Source: Dysgonomonas mossii (GTDB lineage Bacteria > Bacteroidota > Bacteroidia > Bacteroidales > Dysgonomonadaceae). From it: DNA of 64,000 bases. How positions within the stretch are numbered: position 1 is the stretch's first letter; every line of letters starts with the position of its first letter. Both the position numbers and the translations under genes were made by a program. This document shows, piece after piece, positions 38,635-47,495 of the stretch. The notes beneath the pieces were generated by a model that made no database searches, was not told the DNA's origin, and saw only the letters and a program-made list of their open reading frames with translations. The stretch lies in contig NZ_SPPK01000002.1 of assembly GCF_004569505.1 (NCBI RefSeq), forward strand, positions 1 to 64,000, written 5' to 3'.

Positions 38635-40809
38635 ATGAAAAAGAATGTATTAATCTTATGCCTTTTGGGGCTTGGCCTTCAGCTGGGGGCTCAAACCAAA
38701 GACAATGTTAAAACCACATTCCAGACTTCACGAGAGTGGAGACCAACAATAGATACCCGAGCCGATGCGGTGATGGTATATGGAGTAGGTGGAAACCCTT
38801 CTGATAAATCGAAAAGAATACCGTTTGAAGAACGTGTGCAATCGTGGCGTGACAGAGGTTATATTGCTCACTTCATGACAGGCATAGCTTGGGGCGAATA
38901 CCAAGACTACTTTACAGGACAATGGGATGGCAAAATGCATCTGGATGAAGGTCAGGTGCAGCAAAATGGAGATACGATATGGCATGGACATATGGTTCCT
39001 TATATCGTTCCTACACAGAACTACCTGAAATATATAAAAGAAAGACATGTAAAGCGGGTGATCGATGCAGGCATCGACGCCATATTTATGGAAGAACCCG
39101 AATTCTGGGCTCGTGCAGGCTATAGTGAAGCCTTCAAACGAGAATGGAAAAGCTATTATGGTTTTGACTGGAGACCACAACACGAGTCTCCCGAAAACAC
39201 ATACTTAGCCAATAAACTAAAATATCAATTGTATTACAATGCACTCAAAGAAGTGTTTACATACGCTAAAGAATATGGTAAGAGTCGGGGAATAGATGTG
39301 AAGTGTTATGTGCCCACACACTCACTGGTTAATTATTCGCAATGGATGATAGTTAGCCCTGAAGCAAGTTTGGCGTCTCTTGATTGTGTAGACGGATATA
39401 TAGCCCAAGTATGGACGGGTACGTCAAGAGAACCAAACTACTTTGATGGAAAAGTAAAAGAGAGAGTCTTCGAAACAGCGTTTCTCGAATATGGCTCGAT
39501 GGAGTCGATGACTGCTCCCACAGGTAGAAAGATGTTCTTCCTCACCGATCCGATCGAAGACTGGCCGAGAGACTGGGCAGATTACAAAAAGAACTATCAG
39601 GCAACCTTTACGGCTCAATTGCTATACCCCAATATAGCAGATTATGAAATAATGCCTTGGCCCGAACGTATTTATGAAGGACTTTACAGAACAAGTGCGA
39701 ATAGTGACAAAAAGGAAAGAATCCCAAGACACTATTCTACACAAATGCAAATAATGGTAAACTCGCTGAACAGCATGCCTTTGTCTGATAATAAGGTGAC
39801 AGGCTCGGGAGGTATAAGTGTGCTGATGGCAAACTCACTGATGTTTCAACGATTTCCAACACACGCAGGATATGAAGACCCTCAATTGGCAAATTTCTAC
39901 GGGCAAGCATTGCCTTTTCTTAAACGTGGAGTGCCTGTGAAAACAGCTCATATAGAAAACTTAGGTTATAAAGAAGCGCTAGCCGATACGAAGGTATTAC
40001 TTATGTCTTATTCGAATATGAAACCTTTGTCTCCCGAAGCTCATACATATATAGCTCAGTGGGTGAAAGCCGGAGGTGTGTTGGTTTATAGCGGGCTCGA
40101 TAACGATCCGTTTCAGACTGTACAGGAATGGTGGAATACAGGAGGCAATAAATATACTGCTCCGTCTAACCATCTGTTCGAGCATATGAATATATCTTCA
40201 TCACCCAAAGAAGGTGAATATAGTTATGGAAAAGGAACTGTTTATATTATCAGAACCGATCCGAAAGACTTTGTTCTAAAAGCCGATAACGATAAGCAAT
40301 TGCTCGATGTAGTGAAAAAAATGTACGAACAAAAAGCAAATGCAGGGAAGCTGATCTTTAAAAACAATTTCTATCTCCAAAGAGGAGCGTATGATTTGGT
40401 TGCTGTGCTCGACGAAAGCGTGAACAATGAGCCTTATATAATAAAAGGGAATTTCATTGACTTATTTGATCCGAAGCTACCTGTATACCAATCGAAGACC
40501 GTAAATCCGGGAGAACAAGCTTTCTTGCTAAATATAGACAGAGTGGCAAATAAGCAACGTCCGCAGGTGCTTGCCGCTGCATGCCGTGTATATGAAGAAA
40601 AGGTCGGTAAAGGCTCTTATTCGTTTATTGCAAAAAGTCCTATAAATACAACGAATGCATCTCGTATTTTATTACCCCGAAAACCTGTGAGCGTATCGGT
40701 AAACGGCAAAGAAGAATTCTTGGCTAATGCATGGGATCAGCAGACGAAGACTTATTTATTAGAATTTGAGAATAATCCTGAGGGAGTATCTGTTAATATT
40801 AAATGGTAA
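38635..40809 (+). CDS. secreted protein of unassigned family, TIM-barrel plus GATase-like architecture, possible glycoside hydrolase
   Basis: I do not recognise a named family for this 724-aa protein. It has a signal peptide (1-19). Residues about 40-370 alternate in a beta/alpha pattern with RVIDAGIDAIFMEEPEFW (E153/E154 are candidate catalytic acids), VKCYVPTHSL and MFFLTDPIEDW. Residues about 385-545 look like the class-I glutamine-amidotransferase-like domain of GH42-type enzymes (VLLMSYSNMKPLSPEAHTYI, WVKAGGVLVYSG). A beta-rich C-terminal domain follows to residue 724. The layout resembles A4-type beta-galactosidases but the motifs do not. It has its own leader, starts the second operon of locus 2 and lies 28 bases before a glutaminase-like gene. 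A carbohydrate hydrolase role is inferred. Confidence 0.75.
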   Translation: MKKNVLILCLLGLGLQLGAQTKDNVKTTFQTSREWRPTIDTRADAVMVYGVGGNPSDKSKRIPFEERVQSWRDRGYIAHFMTGIAWGEYQDYFTGQWDGKMHLDEGQVQQNGDTIWHGHMVPYIVPTQNYLKYIKERHVKRVIDAGIDAIFMEEPEFWARAGYSEAFKREWKSYYGFDWRPQHESPENTYLANKLKYQLYYNALKEVFTYAKEYGKSRGIDVKCYVPTHSLVNYSQWMIVSPEASLASLDCVDGYIAQVWTGTSREPNYFDGKVKERVFETAFLEYGSMESMTAPTGRKMFFLTDPIEDWPRDWADYKKNYQATFTAQLLYPNIADYEIMPWPERIYEGLYRTSANSDKKERIPRHYSTQMQIMVNSLNSMPLSDNKVTGSGGISVLMANSLMFQRFPTHAGYEDPQLANFYGQALPFLKRGVPVKTAHIENLGYKEALADTKVLLMSYSNMKPLSPEAHTYIAQWVKAGGVLVYSGLDNDPFQTVQEWWNTGGNKYTAPSNHLFEHMNISSSPKEGEYSYGKGTVYIIRTDPKDFVLKADNDKQLLDVVKKMYEQKANAGKLIFKNNFYLQRGAYDLVAVLDESVNNEPYIIKGNFIDLFDPKLPVYQSKTVNPGEQAFLLNIDRVANKQRPQVLAAACRVYEEKVGKGSYSFIAKSPINTTNASRILLPRKPVSVSVNGKEEFLANAWDQQTKTYLLEFENNPEGVSVNIKW

Positions 40810-40837
40810 ATTATATACAAAACAAAAAGAAAATCGC

Positions 40838-43333
40838 ATGAAGAGCATTGTGTTATATCTTCTTCCGCTGTTTGGCTTACTTGCATGTAAAAGCAGTGGT
40901 GTGAAAGATTATGAAGTGGTTAAGAATGAATTAAGAGCACCTGCGTACCCTTTGGTTACAATAGACCCATACACCAGTGCGTGGTCTATGACAGACAATC
41001 TGTACGATGGAGCTGTAAAGCACTGGACAGGAAAAGACTTTCCGCTTATAGGAGCCATAAAGGTGGATGGCGTTGCCTATCGTTTTATGGGTACTGAAGA
41101 TGTAGAGTTGGATCCTCTTGTACCAACATCGGAGCAAGGCGAATGGTATGGAAGCTATACGACTACGCAGCCGGCAGCAAACTGGAAAGATAATAATTTC
41201 AACGATTCGTCTTGGAAAAAAGATAAAGGTGCATTCGGTACAAAGATAAATGAGCCTACAGCTAAAACAGATTGGACAACCGAAAATATCTGGGTCAGAA
41301 GACACATCGTTTTAGATGAGGATGTACAAGGAAAACAAATCTATCTGGAGTTTTCGAATGATGACGATGCCGTTTTTTACATCAATGGTATTGAAGTACA
41401 TAATACAGGTTCGACATGCAACAAAAATGCAATGATTAAATTGTCGGCAGATGTTGTGAATGCACTAAAGAAAGGGGATAACTTGATAGCTGCTCAGTGT
41501 AAGAACCCTGTGGGTAACGGTCTGTTAGATTTTGGTTTACTGGTACAGAAAGAGATGCATACAGCTCTCGAAAAAACTGCTGTGCAAAAGTCTGTAGATG
41601 TGCAAGCCACGCAGACGCATTACACATTTGTTTGTGGCGAGGTTGATCTGAAATTGACTTTCTCTGCTCCTCTGTTTATGGATGATTTGAACCTACTGAC
41701 TCGTCCTGTAAATTACATTACCTATCAGGTTGTGGCTAATGATGGAAAGGCTCATGATGTACAAGTATACTTCGAAGCTTCTCCACGCTGGGCTCTTGAC
41801 CAACCTTATCAGGAGTCTGTAAGCCAGATCTTTGAAGATAACGGCCTGTTATTCCTTAAATCGGGAAGCAAGGAACAGAATATACTCGCTAAAAAAGGCG
41901 ACGATCTGCGCATCGACTGGGGGTATTTCTATTTGGTAGCCGAAAAAAATAATGTATCGGTTAATATTGGAGAGAGTAATACTTTGAGAACTAATTTCGT
42001 CAACAACGTTCAGGACGGGCAAGCAACCACAGGAGAAAATGAAAAGTCGAAAATGTCTTTGACTCATAATCTGGGCTCTGTCGAAAGCTTTTCAGGAAAA
42101 GTAATGATTGGTTATGATGATATTTATTCGATACAATACTTTGGAGATAACCTTCGTCCATATTGGAATCAGGACGGCAATCAGACTATCGCAGGACAAT
42201 TTCACGCGGCAAATAAAGAATACGACAAACTGATAGAGAAATGTTATGCGTTTGACAAAGAGCTAATGGATAAAGCATCTCTGGCGGGAGGGAAGAAATA
42301 TGCGGAGCTTTGTGCTTTGGCATATCGTCAAGCTATTACAGCTCACAAATTGGTTAAAGCACCGAATGGTGATTTACTATTCTTGTCGAAAGAAAACAAC
42401 AGTAATGGCTCTATTGGTACAGTGGATGTAACGTATCCGTCAGCGCCGTTGTTCTTGTATTACAATCCTGAACTGGCTAAAGGTCTATTGAACCATATAT
42501 TCTATTATAGCGAAAGCGGTAAATGGACAAAACCTTTCCCTGCTCATGATGTTGGTACTTATCCATTGGCTAACGGACAAACCTACGGGGGGGACATGCC
42601 GATAGAAGAAGGAGGTAATATGCTCGCTCTTACAGCTGCTATCGCTGCTATGGAAGGCAACGCCAAATATGCAGAAAAACATTGGGATGTACTGACTACA
42701 TGGACAGATTACCTTGTGGAATACGGTCTCGATCCTGAGAACCAGTTGTGTACAGACGACTTTGCCGGTCACTTTGCTCACAATGTGAATTTGTCGGTTA
42801 AGGCCATTATGGGTGTTGCTTCGTATGGCAAACTTGCCGATATGCTCGGGAAAAAAGATGTTGCCGAAAAGTATACCGCTAAGGCTAAAGAGATGGCACA
42901 GGAATGGATGAAGATGGCCGATGATGGAGATCATTATCGCCTTACATTCGACAAGCCCGGAACATGGAGCCAGAAGTATAATCTCGTATGGAATAAGCTT
43001 CTAAAGATGAATATATTCCCTGACGAAGTAGCTCGGAAAGAAATCGCTTACTATTTAGGCAAACAAAACAAATACGGACTGCCTCTCGACAATCGTGAAA
43101 CATATACCAAGACAGACTGGATAATATGGACTGCTACGCTTGCTGATGATAAAGCGACATTCGAGAAGTTTATAGATCCTTTGCATTTGTTTATGAACGA
43201 AACAGTAGACAGAATACCAATGTCCGATTGGGTATTTACTGATAAACCAAACTACAGAGGGTTTAAGGCCCGTTCGGTAGTCGGAGGCTATTATATCAAA
43301 ATGCTGGAAGAAAAGCTAAAAGGAAGTAAATAG
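40838..43333 (+). CDS. glutaminase-A-like (DUF4964/DUF5127/DUF4965/DUF1793) lipoprotein
   Basis: This 831-aa lipoprotein (lipobox GLLACKS) belongs to the family annotated after fungal glutaminase A. The start is the ATG at 40838; an upstream one at 40766 would overlap the previous gene. The opening APAYPLVTIDPYTSAWSM and VKHWTGKDFPLIGAIKVDG is DUF4964. The middle beta domain is DUF5127. The barrel is DUF4965/DUF1793, with TVDVTYPSAPLFLYYNP, HDVGTYPLANGQTYGGDMPI and EEGGNM. Between the first and second domains (residues about 90-235) an inserted galactose-binding-like domain (WVRRHIVLDEDVQGKQIYLE, FYINGIEVHNTG) is visible. In a polysaccharide locus a glycosidase role is as likely as glutamine hydrolysis. 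Unit and strand agree with the preceding unknown enzyme. Confidence 0.8.
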   Translation: MKSIVLYLLPLFGLLACKSSGVKDYEVVKNELRAPAYPLVTIDPYTSAWSMTDNLYDGAVKHWTGKDFPLIGAIKVDGVAYRFMGTEDVELDPLVPTSEQGEWYGSYTTTQPAANWKDNNFNDSSWKKDKGAFGTKINEPTAKTDWTTENIWVRRHIVLDEDVQGKQIYLEFSNDDDAVFYINGIEVHNTGSTCNKNAMIKLSADVVNALKKGDNLIAAQCKNPVGNGLLDFGLLVQKEMHTALEKTAVQKSVDVQATQTHYTFVCGEVDLKLTFSAPLFMDDLNLLTRPVNYITYQVVANDGKAHDVQVYFEASPRWALDQPYQESVSQIFEDNGLLFLKSGSKEQNILAKKGDDLRIDWGYFYLVAEKNNVSVNIGESNTLRTNFVNNVQDGQATTGENEKSKMSLTHNLGSVESFSGKVMIGYDDIYSIQYFGDNLRPYWNQDGNQTIAGQFHAANKEYDKLIEKCYAFDKELMDKASLAGGKKYAELCALAYRQAITAHKLVKAPNGDLLFLSKENNSNGSIGTVDVTYPSAPLFLYYNPELAKGLLNHIFYYSESGKWTKPFPAHDVGTYPLANGQTYGGDMPIEEGGNMLALTAAIAAMEGNAKYAEKHWDVLTTWTDYLVEYGLDPENQLCTDDFAGHFAHNVNLSVKAIMGVASYGKLADMLGKKDVAEKYTAKAKEMAQEWMKMADDGDHYRLTFDKPGTWSQKYNLVWNKLLKMNIFPDEVARKEIAYYLGKQNKYGLPLDNRETYTKTDWIIWTATLADDKATFEKFIDPLHLFMNETVDRIPMSDWVFTDKPNYRGFKARSVVGGYYIKMLEEKLKGSK

Positions 43334-43353
43334 GTTTTAGGCAACTATTTCAT

Positions 43354-43394
43354 GGAAGGGGGTTCACAAATTATTTGTGAGCCTTCTTTTTTTT
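43354..43394 (+). terminator. terminator closing locus 2
   Basis: GAAGG...GGTTCACAAAT pairs with ATTTGTGAGCC...TTC and runs into eight T bases, about 20 bases after the stop of the glutaminase-like gene. Confidence 0.85.
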
Positions 43395-43455
43395 GTTGGA
43401 GTTCATTATTATCAAGTACCCTAAAAAATTATCTATATAAGAACAGAGGTTCAAT

Positions 43456-43508
43456 AAAAAGGTGACAGAAATAAATGAGGTGAAAAGTGTCACTTTTGTC
43501 ACCTTTTT
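43456..43508. promoter_or_regulatory. 53-bp dyad element, copy 2
   Basis: It contains the palindrome AAAAGTGTCACTTTT and the outer arms GGTGACAG and GTCACC. In reverse complement it shares a 25-base block and a 13-base block with the element at 3704-3757. A third half site, TTGTCACCTTTTG, lies at 43552-43564. It sits in the 387-base gap before tyrS, about 160 bases before the tyrS -7 box. No gene is visible in this gap. Confidence 0.55.
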
Positions 43509-43664
43509 AGGGTTAAGGTGCTGTTATATAGAATAATGTTATTTTTGGGAATTGTCACCTTTTGTTCCTCACTGATCTTAGAAATATGATTATTAAATAA
43601 AAAGAAGTAAAGTATGGATACTAAATTATTTGTAATAACTTTTTTTCTATTCGGAATAAGGTCG

Positions 43665-43672
43665 TATTTTTG
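43665..43672 (+). promoter_or_regulatory. -7 box of tyrS
   Basis: TATTTTTG, followed by CA, is a full match to the Bacteroidetes TAnnTTTG box, 49 bases before the ATG. The -33 position has a T run instead of a clean TTG. Confidence 0.6.
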
Positions 43673-43720
43673 CACACTAACTAAAATTTAGTTACATAGT
43701 ACATTAATAAAACTGATTCG

Positions 43721-45013
43721 ATGAATTTTGTTGAAGAATTAAGATGGAGAGGTATGATCCATGAAATCATGCCGGGTACGGAAGAGCAACTGCAAAAAGA
43801 ATTAACTTCGGGCTATGTGGGTATCGACCCTACAGCCGACTCATTGCACATCGGACACTTGGTGGGCGTAATGATTTTGAAGCATTTTCAACGTGCAGGA
43901 CATCGCCCGATAGCTCTCATCGGAGGAGCTACAGGTATGATCGGTGACCCTTCTATGAAGTCAGCCGAACGTAACCTATTGGACGAAGCAACTCTCCGCC
44001 ATAATCAGGAATCGTTGAAAAAGCAACTTGCTAAGTTCCTCGATTTCGAGTCTGACAAACCCAATGCAGCCTTATTGGTAAATAACTATGACTGGATGAA
44101 AGATTTCTCTTTCCTGAACTTTATCCGCGACATAGGAAAGCATATCACAGTGAACTATATGATGTCTAAAGATTCTGTTAAGAAACGTCTTAACGGAGAG
44201 TCTTCGGAAGGAATGTCTTTTACTGAGTTCTCATACCAGTTGATGCAAGGTTACGACTTTCTTCACTTATATCAGACTCTAGGTTGTCGTATTCAGATGG
44301 GAGGTTCCGATCAGTGGGGAAATATCACCACAGGAACAGAGCTTATTCGCCGTAAAGCCGCAGGAGAGGCTTTTGCTCTTGTTTGTCCTCTGATAACTAA
44401 AGCCGATGGTACTAAATTCGGTAAGACAGAATCGGGCAATGTATGGCTCGACAGAAGATATACTTCTCCTTATAAATTTTACCAGTTCTGGTTGAACGTA
44501 AGCGATGAAGACGCAGAGAAATATATCAAGATATTTACAGCACTCGATAAAGAAGAGATAGAAGGTTTGGTTGTTGAGCAAAAAGCAGCCCCTCATCTCA
44601 GAGCATTGCAAAAGCGTCTTGCTAAAGAAATAACCATAATGGTTCACTCTGAAGAAGATTACAATCAGGCAGTGGAAGCATCAAATATTCTATTTGGCAA
44701 TGCTACTGCGGATGCTTTGAAGAAGCTGGACGAGGAAACTTTCCTTCAGGTGTTTGAAGGCGTTCCCACATTCGATATTTCGAAAGATGAGCTTGCAGGA
44801 GGAATCAAGGCTGTTGATCTGTTGACAGAGAAAGCTGCTGTTTTTCCTTCGAAGGGAGAAATGCGTAAGACTGTGCAAGCGGGAGGTGTAATGATCAATA
44901 AAGAGAAGCTGGAAAACTTTGACGATGCTATTGATGCTTCATCTCTTATAGCCGGAAAATATATAATAGCACAAAAAGGGAAGAAAAATTACTTCCTGTT
45001 GATCGCAAAATAA
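43721..45013 (+). CDS. tyrS: tyrosyl-tRNA synthetase
   Basis: This 430-aa class I aminoacyl-tRNA synthetase charges tRNA-Tyr. The HIGH motif is literal, at H43-H46 in [10 protein letters not shown]. The second signature is KFGKT at about residues 231-235. The tyrosine-recognition region [24 protein letters not shown] is present, and a C-terminal S4-type RNA-binding domain occupies about 360-430 ([16 protein letters not shown]). Length is standard. It stands alone between locus 2 and the tRNA-Gln gene. Confidence 0.97.
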   Translation: MNFVEELRWRGMIHEIMPGTEEQLQKELTSGYVGIDPTADSLHIGHLVGVMILKHFQRAGHRPIALIGGATGMIGDPSMKSAERNLLDEATLRHNQESLKKQLAKFLDFESDKPNAALLVNNYDWMKDFSFLNFIRDIGKHITVNYMMSKDSVKKRLNGESSEGMSFTEFSYQLMQGYDFLHLYQTLGCRIQMGGSDQWGNITTGTELIRRKAAGEAFALVCPLITKADGTKFGKTESGNVWLDRRYTSPYKFYQFWLNVSDEDAEKYIKIFTALDKEEIEGLVVEQKAAPHLRALQKRLAKEITIMVHSEEDYNQAVEASNILFGNATADALKKLDEETFLQVFEGVPTFDISKDELAGGIKAVDLLTEKAAVFPSKGEMRKTVQAGGVMINKEKLENFDDAIDASSLIAGKYIIAQKGKKNYFLLIAK

Positions 45014-45030
45014 AATAATTATTACTTTTG
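44999..45030 (+). promoter_or_regulatory. promoter of tRNA-Gln inside the end of tyrS
   Basis: TTG at 44999-45001, a 21-base spacer and TACTTTTG at 45023-45030 make a full-match Bacteroidetes promoter. The -7 box is the left arm of an inverted repeat, ATTACTTTTG/CAAAAGTAAT (45021-45046), that ends just before the tRNA. Confidence 0.65.
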
Positions 45031-45048
45031 TACTCGCAAAAGTAATAT

Positions 45049-45119
45049 TGTCTCATGGTGTAATGGTAGCACTGCAGATTCTGGATCTGCCTGTCTAGGT
45101 TCGAATCCTAGTGAGACAA
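45049..45119 (+). tRNA. tRNA-Gln (anticodon CTG)
   Basis: The acceptor stem TGTCTCA/TGAGACA, the anticodon stem GCAGA/TCTGC with loop TTCTGGA (CTG at positions 34-36), and the T arm CTAGG-TTCGAAT-CCTAG fold into a complete cloverleaf of 71 bases with discriminator A. The CCA end is not encoded. The weak first pair T-A is typical for glutamine tRNA. Confidence 0.95.
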
Positions 45120-45127
45120 CAAAACTA

Positions 45128-45162
45128 AAGAGGCTGTCCTTTTTTCTGGGGGACAGCCTCTT
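45128..45162. terminator. terminator after tRNA-Gln, AGAGGCTGTC type
   Basis: AAGAGGCTGTCC and GGACAGCCTCTT form a 12-bp stem with an 11-base loop, then CCTCTTTTT. It lies between the tRNA and the convergent transporter gene. It shares the stem of the hairpins at 21898 and 58299. Confidence 0.85.
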
Positions 45163-45219
45163 CCTCTTTTTAGAATAGCCTCATTTTATTAATCGACCTA
45201 GTGTGTAAAAATTAAAACC

Positions 45220-46656
45220 TTATAAATCAGTGATTGGTTTGTAATGAGGAACTAAGCTCTTCATTATAACCCAACCTATAAGATAGGCAAAAGCACAGAT
45301 ACAGAATATAATAAAGTATCCTGCTGGCTTTCCTTCAAATCCCATAAATGTAAGCTGTACTTCGTCTGAGTAGACAAAGAGCTTTCCGGCAGACTTCTGT
45401 AAGATCATAGAGCTTATTCCTCCCGCCATACCGCCTATCCCTGTGATGGATGCAATCGCTCCTTTCGGGAACATATCTCCTATGGTAGAGAAAATATTAG
45501 CCGACCACGATTGATGTGCTGCACAGCCTATACCAATGGTTATGACAGGTAGCCACGGCGAAATAGTACCTAGCGGTTGTGCAAATAATACAACCAGCGG
45601 GAAGAAAGCAAAGATAAGCATCGCTCTCATGCGTGCGGCGTATGGATTCATTCCTGTCCTGTTCATAATGATGGTTGGTAATTTTCCTCCCAAAACAGAA
45701 AGCATGGTGATTGCATATAGCGTAAATATCAATGCAATACCCAATCCTTCGGAGGTCTTTATGCCAAACTGTGTATTCAGATATGAAGGTGTCCAGAAAA
45801 GGAAGAACCACCAGACCCCGTCGGTCATAAATTTGCCTGCGGCAAAAGCCCATGTCTGCTTGTATGAGAAGCACTTCCAGAAAGGTATCTTCTTCTCATC
45901 CTCCGCTTTTCCGGTATCTATAATACCTTCTTCATTTCGGTCTTGTTCTATATATGTCAGCTCAGCTTCATTTACATGCTTGCTCTTTGCCGGTGCGTCA
46001 TATATAAATATCCAAAACCCCATCCAAATAAAGCCTAATGCTCCAATTACGATAAAGGCCATTTCCCATCCCCAACACTTTGCCAGCAAAGGGATACTCA
46101 GTGGTGCCACTAATGCGCCAATAGATGCTCCGGCATTAAAGATGCTGGTTGCATAAGCCCGGTCTTTCTTCGGAAAGTATTCGGCCGTTACTTTGATTGC
46201 AGCGGGGAAGTTACCAGCCTCGCCCAAGGCTAATATGCAACGGGCTAGTAAGAAACAATACATGCTAAATGTGGCGATTACAACAGCAACATCGCCTGTT
46301 GCCGCAGCCAATTCTGCTGCACTATGCAGACCGACATGTGCTTCGGTTACCAGTCCGCAGACAGCATGAAGGCATGCTCCTACCGACCATACTCCGATAG
46401 CCCAAAGAAATCCTTTTTTGCTGCCCATCCAGTCGATAAAGCGACCTGCAAACAGCATACAGACAGCATATATAAAAGAAAACATGGAAGTGATTGTTCC
46501 ATAGTGGTTTTCATCCCAATGAAATTCAGGTTTTATAAATTCGTCCCAAGTAAGGGATAGTACTTGTCTATCGAGATAGTTGATCGTAGTAGCAAAAAAA
46601 AGCATCAGGCAGATGGTCCACCTGTAATTTGTCATTTTTGTTTTTCCGGTATTCAT
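45220..46656 (-). CDS. hexuronate MFS transporter, ExuT-like
   Basis: This 478-aa inner-membrane permease of the major facilitator superfamily is predicted to import glucuronate/galacturonate by proton symport. The anion:cation symporter signature is seen in TTINYLDRQVLSLTWDEF, AGRFIDWMGSKKGF and LGEAGNFPAAIKVTAEYFPKKDRAYATSIFNAG. Roughly twelve hydrophobic helices are visible, with a central cytoplasmic loop (about 215-255). It is the last gene of the hexuronate operon and begins nine bases after the KDPG aldolase gene. An in-frame ATG seven codons inside is an alternative start. Substrate is inferred from family and operon. Confidence 0.88.
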   Translation of the reverse strand: MNTGKTKMTNYRWTICLMLFFATTINYLDRQVLSLTWDEFIKPEFHWDENHYGTITSMFSFIYAVCMLFAGRFIDWMGSKKGFLWAIGVWSVGACLHAVCGLVTEAHVGLHSAAELAAATGDVAVVIATFSMYCFLLARCILALGEAGNFPAAIKVTAEYFPKKDRAYATSIFNAGASIGALVAPLSIPLLAKCWGWEMAFIVIGALGFIWMGFWIFIYDAPAKSKHVNEAELTYIEQDRNEEGIIDTGKAEDEKKIPFWKCFSYKQTWAFAAGKFMTDGVWWFFLFWTPSYLNTQFGIKTSEGLGIALIFTLYAITMLSVLGGKLPTIIMNRTGMNPYAARMRAMLIFAFFPLVVLFAQPLGTISPWLPVITIGIGCAAHQSWSANIFSTIGDMFPKGAIASITGIGGMAGGISSMILQKSAGKLFVYSDEVQLTFMGFEGKPAGYFIIFCICAFAYLIGWVIMKSLVPHYKPITDL

Positions 46657-46665
46657 AAGGTGTTT

Positions 46666-47340
46666 TTATATTGTTTTTGCTTTAGCTATTATCTCAAGAG
46701 CCATCTTACACATTTGCGTTATTCTACCCCAATCTTTTGCTGCGATAATCTCTTTCGGGAATAGGTTTGAGCCCATACCGACACAAGTAACACCGGCTTT
46801 AAACCATTTCGTCAGATTTTCTTCTGTGGGTTCTACTCCGCCTGTCACCATAATATTCGACCATGGCATCGGAGCTTTTAGGTTCTTCACGAAAGAAGGA
46901 CCTCCCACATCGCCTGCCGGAAATATTTTTACCACTTCTGCACCCAACTCTTGTGCATAACCAACTTCGGATACCGATCCGCAACCGGGAATATACGCTA
47001 CTTGCCTGCGGTTGCACACTTTGAAGATGTCGGGATTTAATAATGGGCCTACCACAAAGTTGGCTCCAAGCTGTAAAAACAAAGATGCTGTACCGGCATC
47101 GACAACCGATCCGATACCCAATATCATTTCGGGGCATTCTTTAGCTGCCCACTTATTAAGCTCTCCGAATATTTCATGCGCAAAATCACCTCGATTGGTG
47201 AACTCGAATACTCTTACACCTCCTTCATAACAAGCTTTTAGTACCTGTTTAGAGATTTCGAGGTCGCTATGATAAAAAACAGGAACCATTCCTGTCTCTG
47301 TCATTACCTGACAGGCTTTTATTCTTGAAAATCGTGCCAT
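46666..47340 (-). CDS. eda: KDPG/KHG aldolase
   Basis: This 224-aa class I aldolase splits 2-keto-3-deoxy-6-phosphogluconate into pyruvate and glyceraldehyde 3-phosphate. The catalytic Glu is E46 in VFEFTNRGD and the Schiff-base lysine K138 in [21 protein letters not shown] and [12 protein letters not shown] are the conserved phosphate-binding blocks. It works right after KdgK, which supplies its substrate. In the operon it follows kdgK after 155 bases that contain a long inverted repeat. Confidence 0.94.
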   Translation of the reverse strand: MARFSRIKACQVMTETGMVPVFYHSDLEISKQVLKACYEGGVRVFEFTNRGDFAHEIFGELNKWAAKECPEMILGIGSVVDAGTASLFLQLGANFVVGPLLNPDIFKVCNRRQVAYIPGCGSVSEVGYAQELGAEVVKIFPAGDVGGPSFVKNLKAPMPWSNIMVTGGVEPTEENLTKWFKAGVTCVGMGSNLFPKEIIAAKDWGRITQMCKMALEIIAKAKTI

Positions 47341-47386
47341 CTATAGTCGTTTTATTTTAGAATTAAAAGGTATTGTATCAAAGAGC

Positions 47387-47466
47387 ATGAACGAGCAAGC
47401 AGGTATGTTTTACATATATATCAATAAAAACAATGGATCGAGTTATCATACCCGCTTGCTGTTCAT
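47387..47466 (-). repeat. long inverted repeat between kdgK and eda
   Basis: The arm at 47387-47407 (ATGAACGAGCAAGC...) and the arm at 47447-47466 are inverse copies of 20-21 bases with two differences, separated by 39 AT-rich bases. As RNA it makes a strong stem in the middle of the operon. No T run follows. An mRNA-processing element or a small mobile relic are both possible. Confidence 0.6.
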
Positions 47467-47495
47467 ATTTTAGTTGTTTACTATTTTTTCAATCT

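Noticed and set aside
45049..45119. tRNA-Gln as an integration attachment site
   Set aside because: No partial copy of the tRNA 3' end and no integrase gene were found nearby.
45536..46156. Open frame of 206 codons on the plus strand
   Set aside because: It lies fully antisense to the ExuT-like gene, has no family features and a composition expected of a reversed membrane-protein gene.
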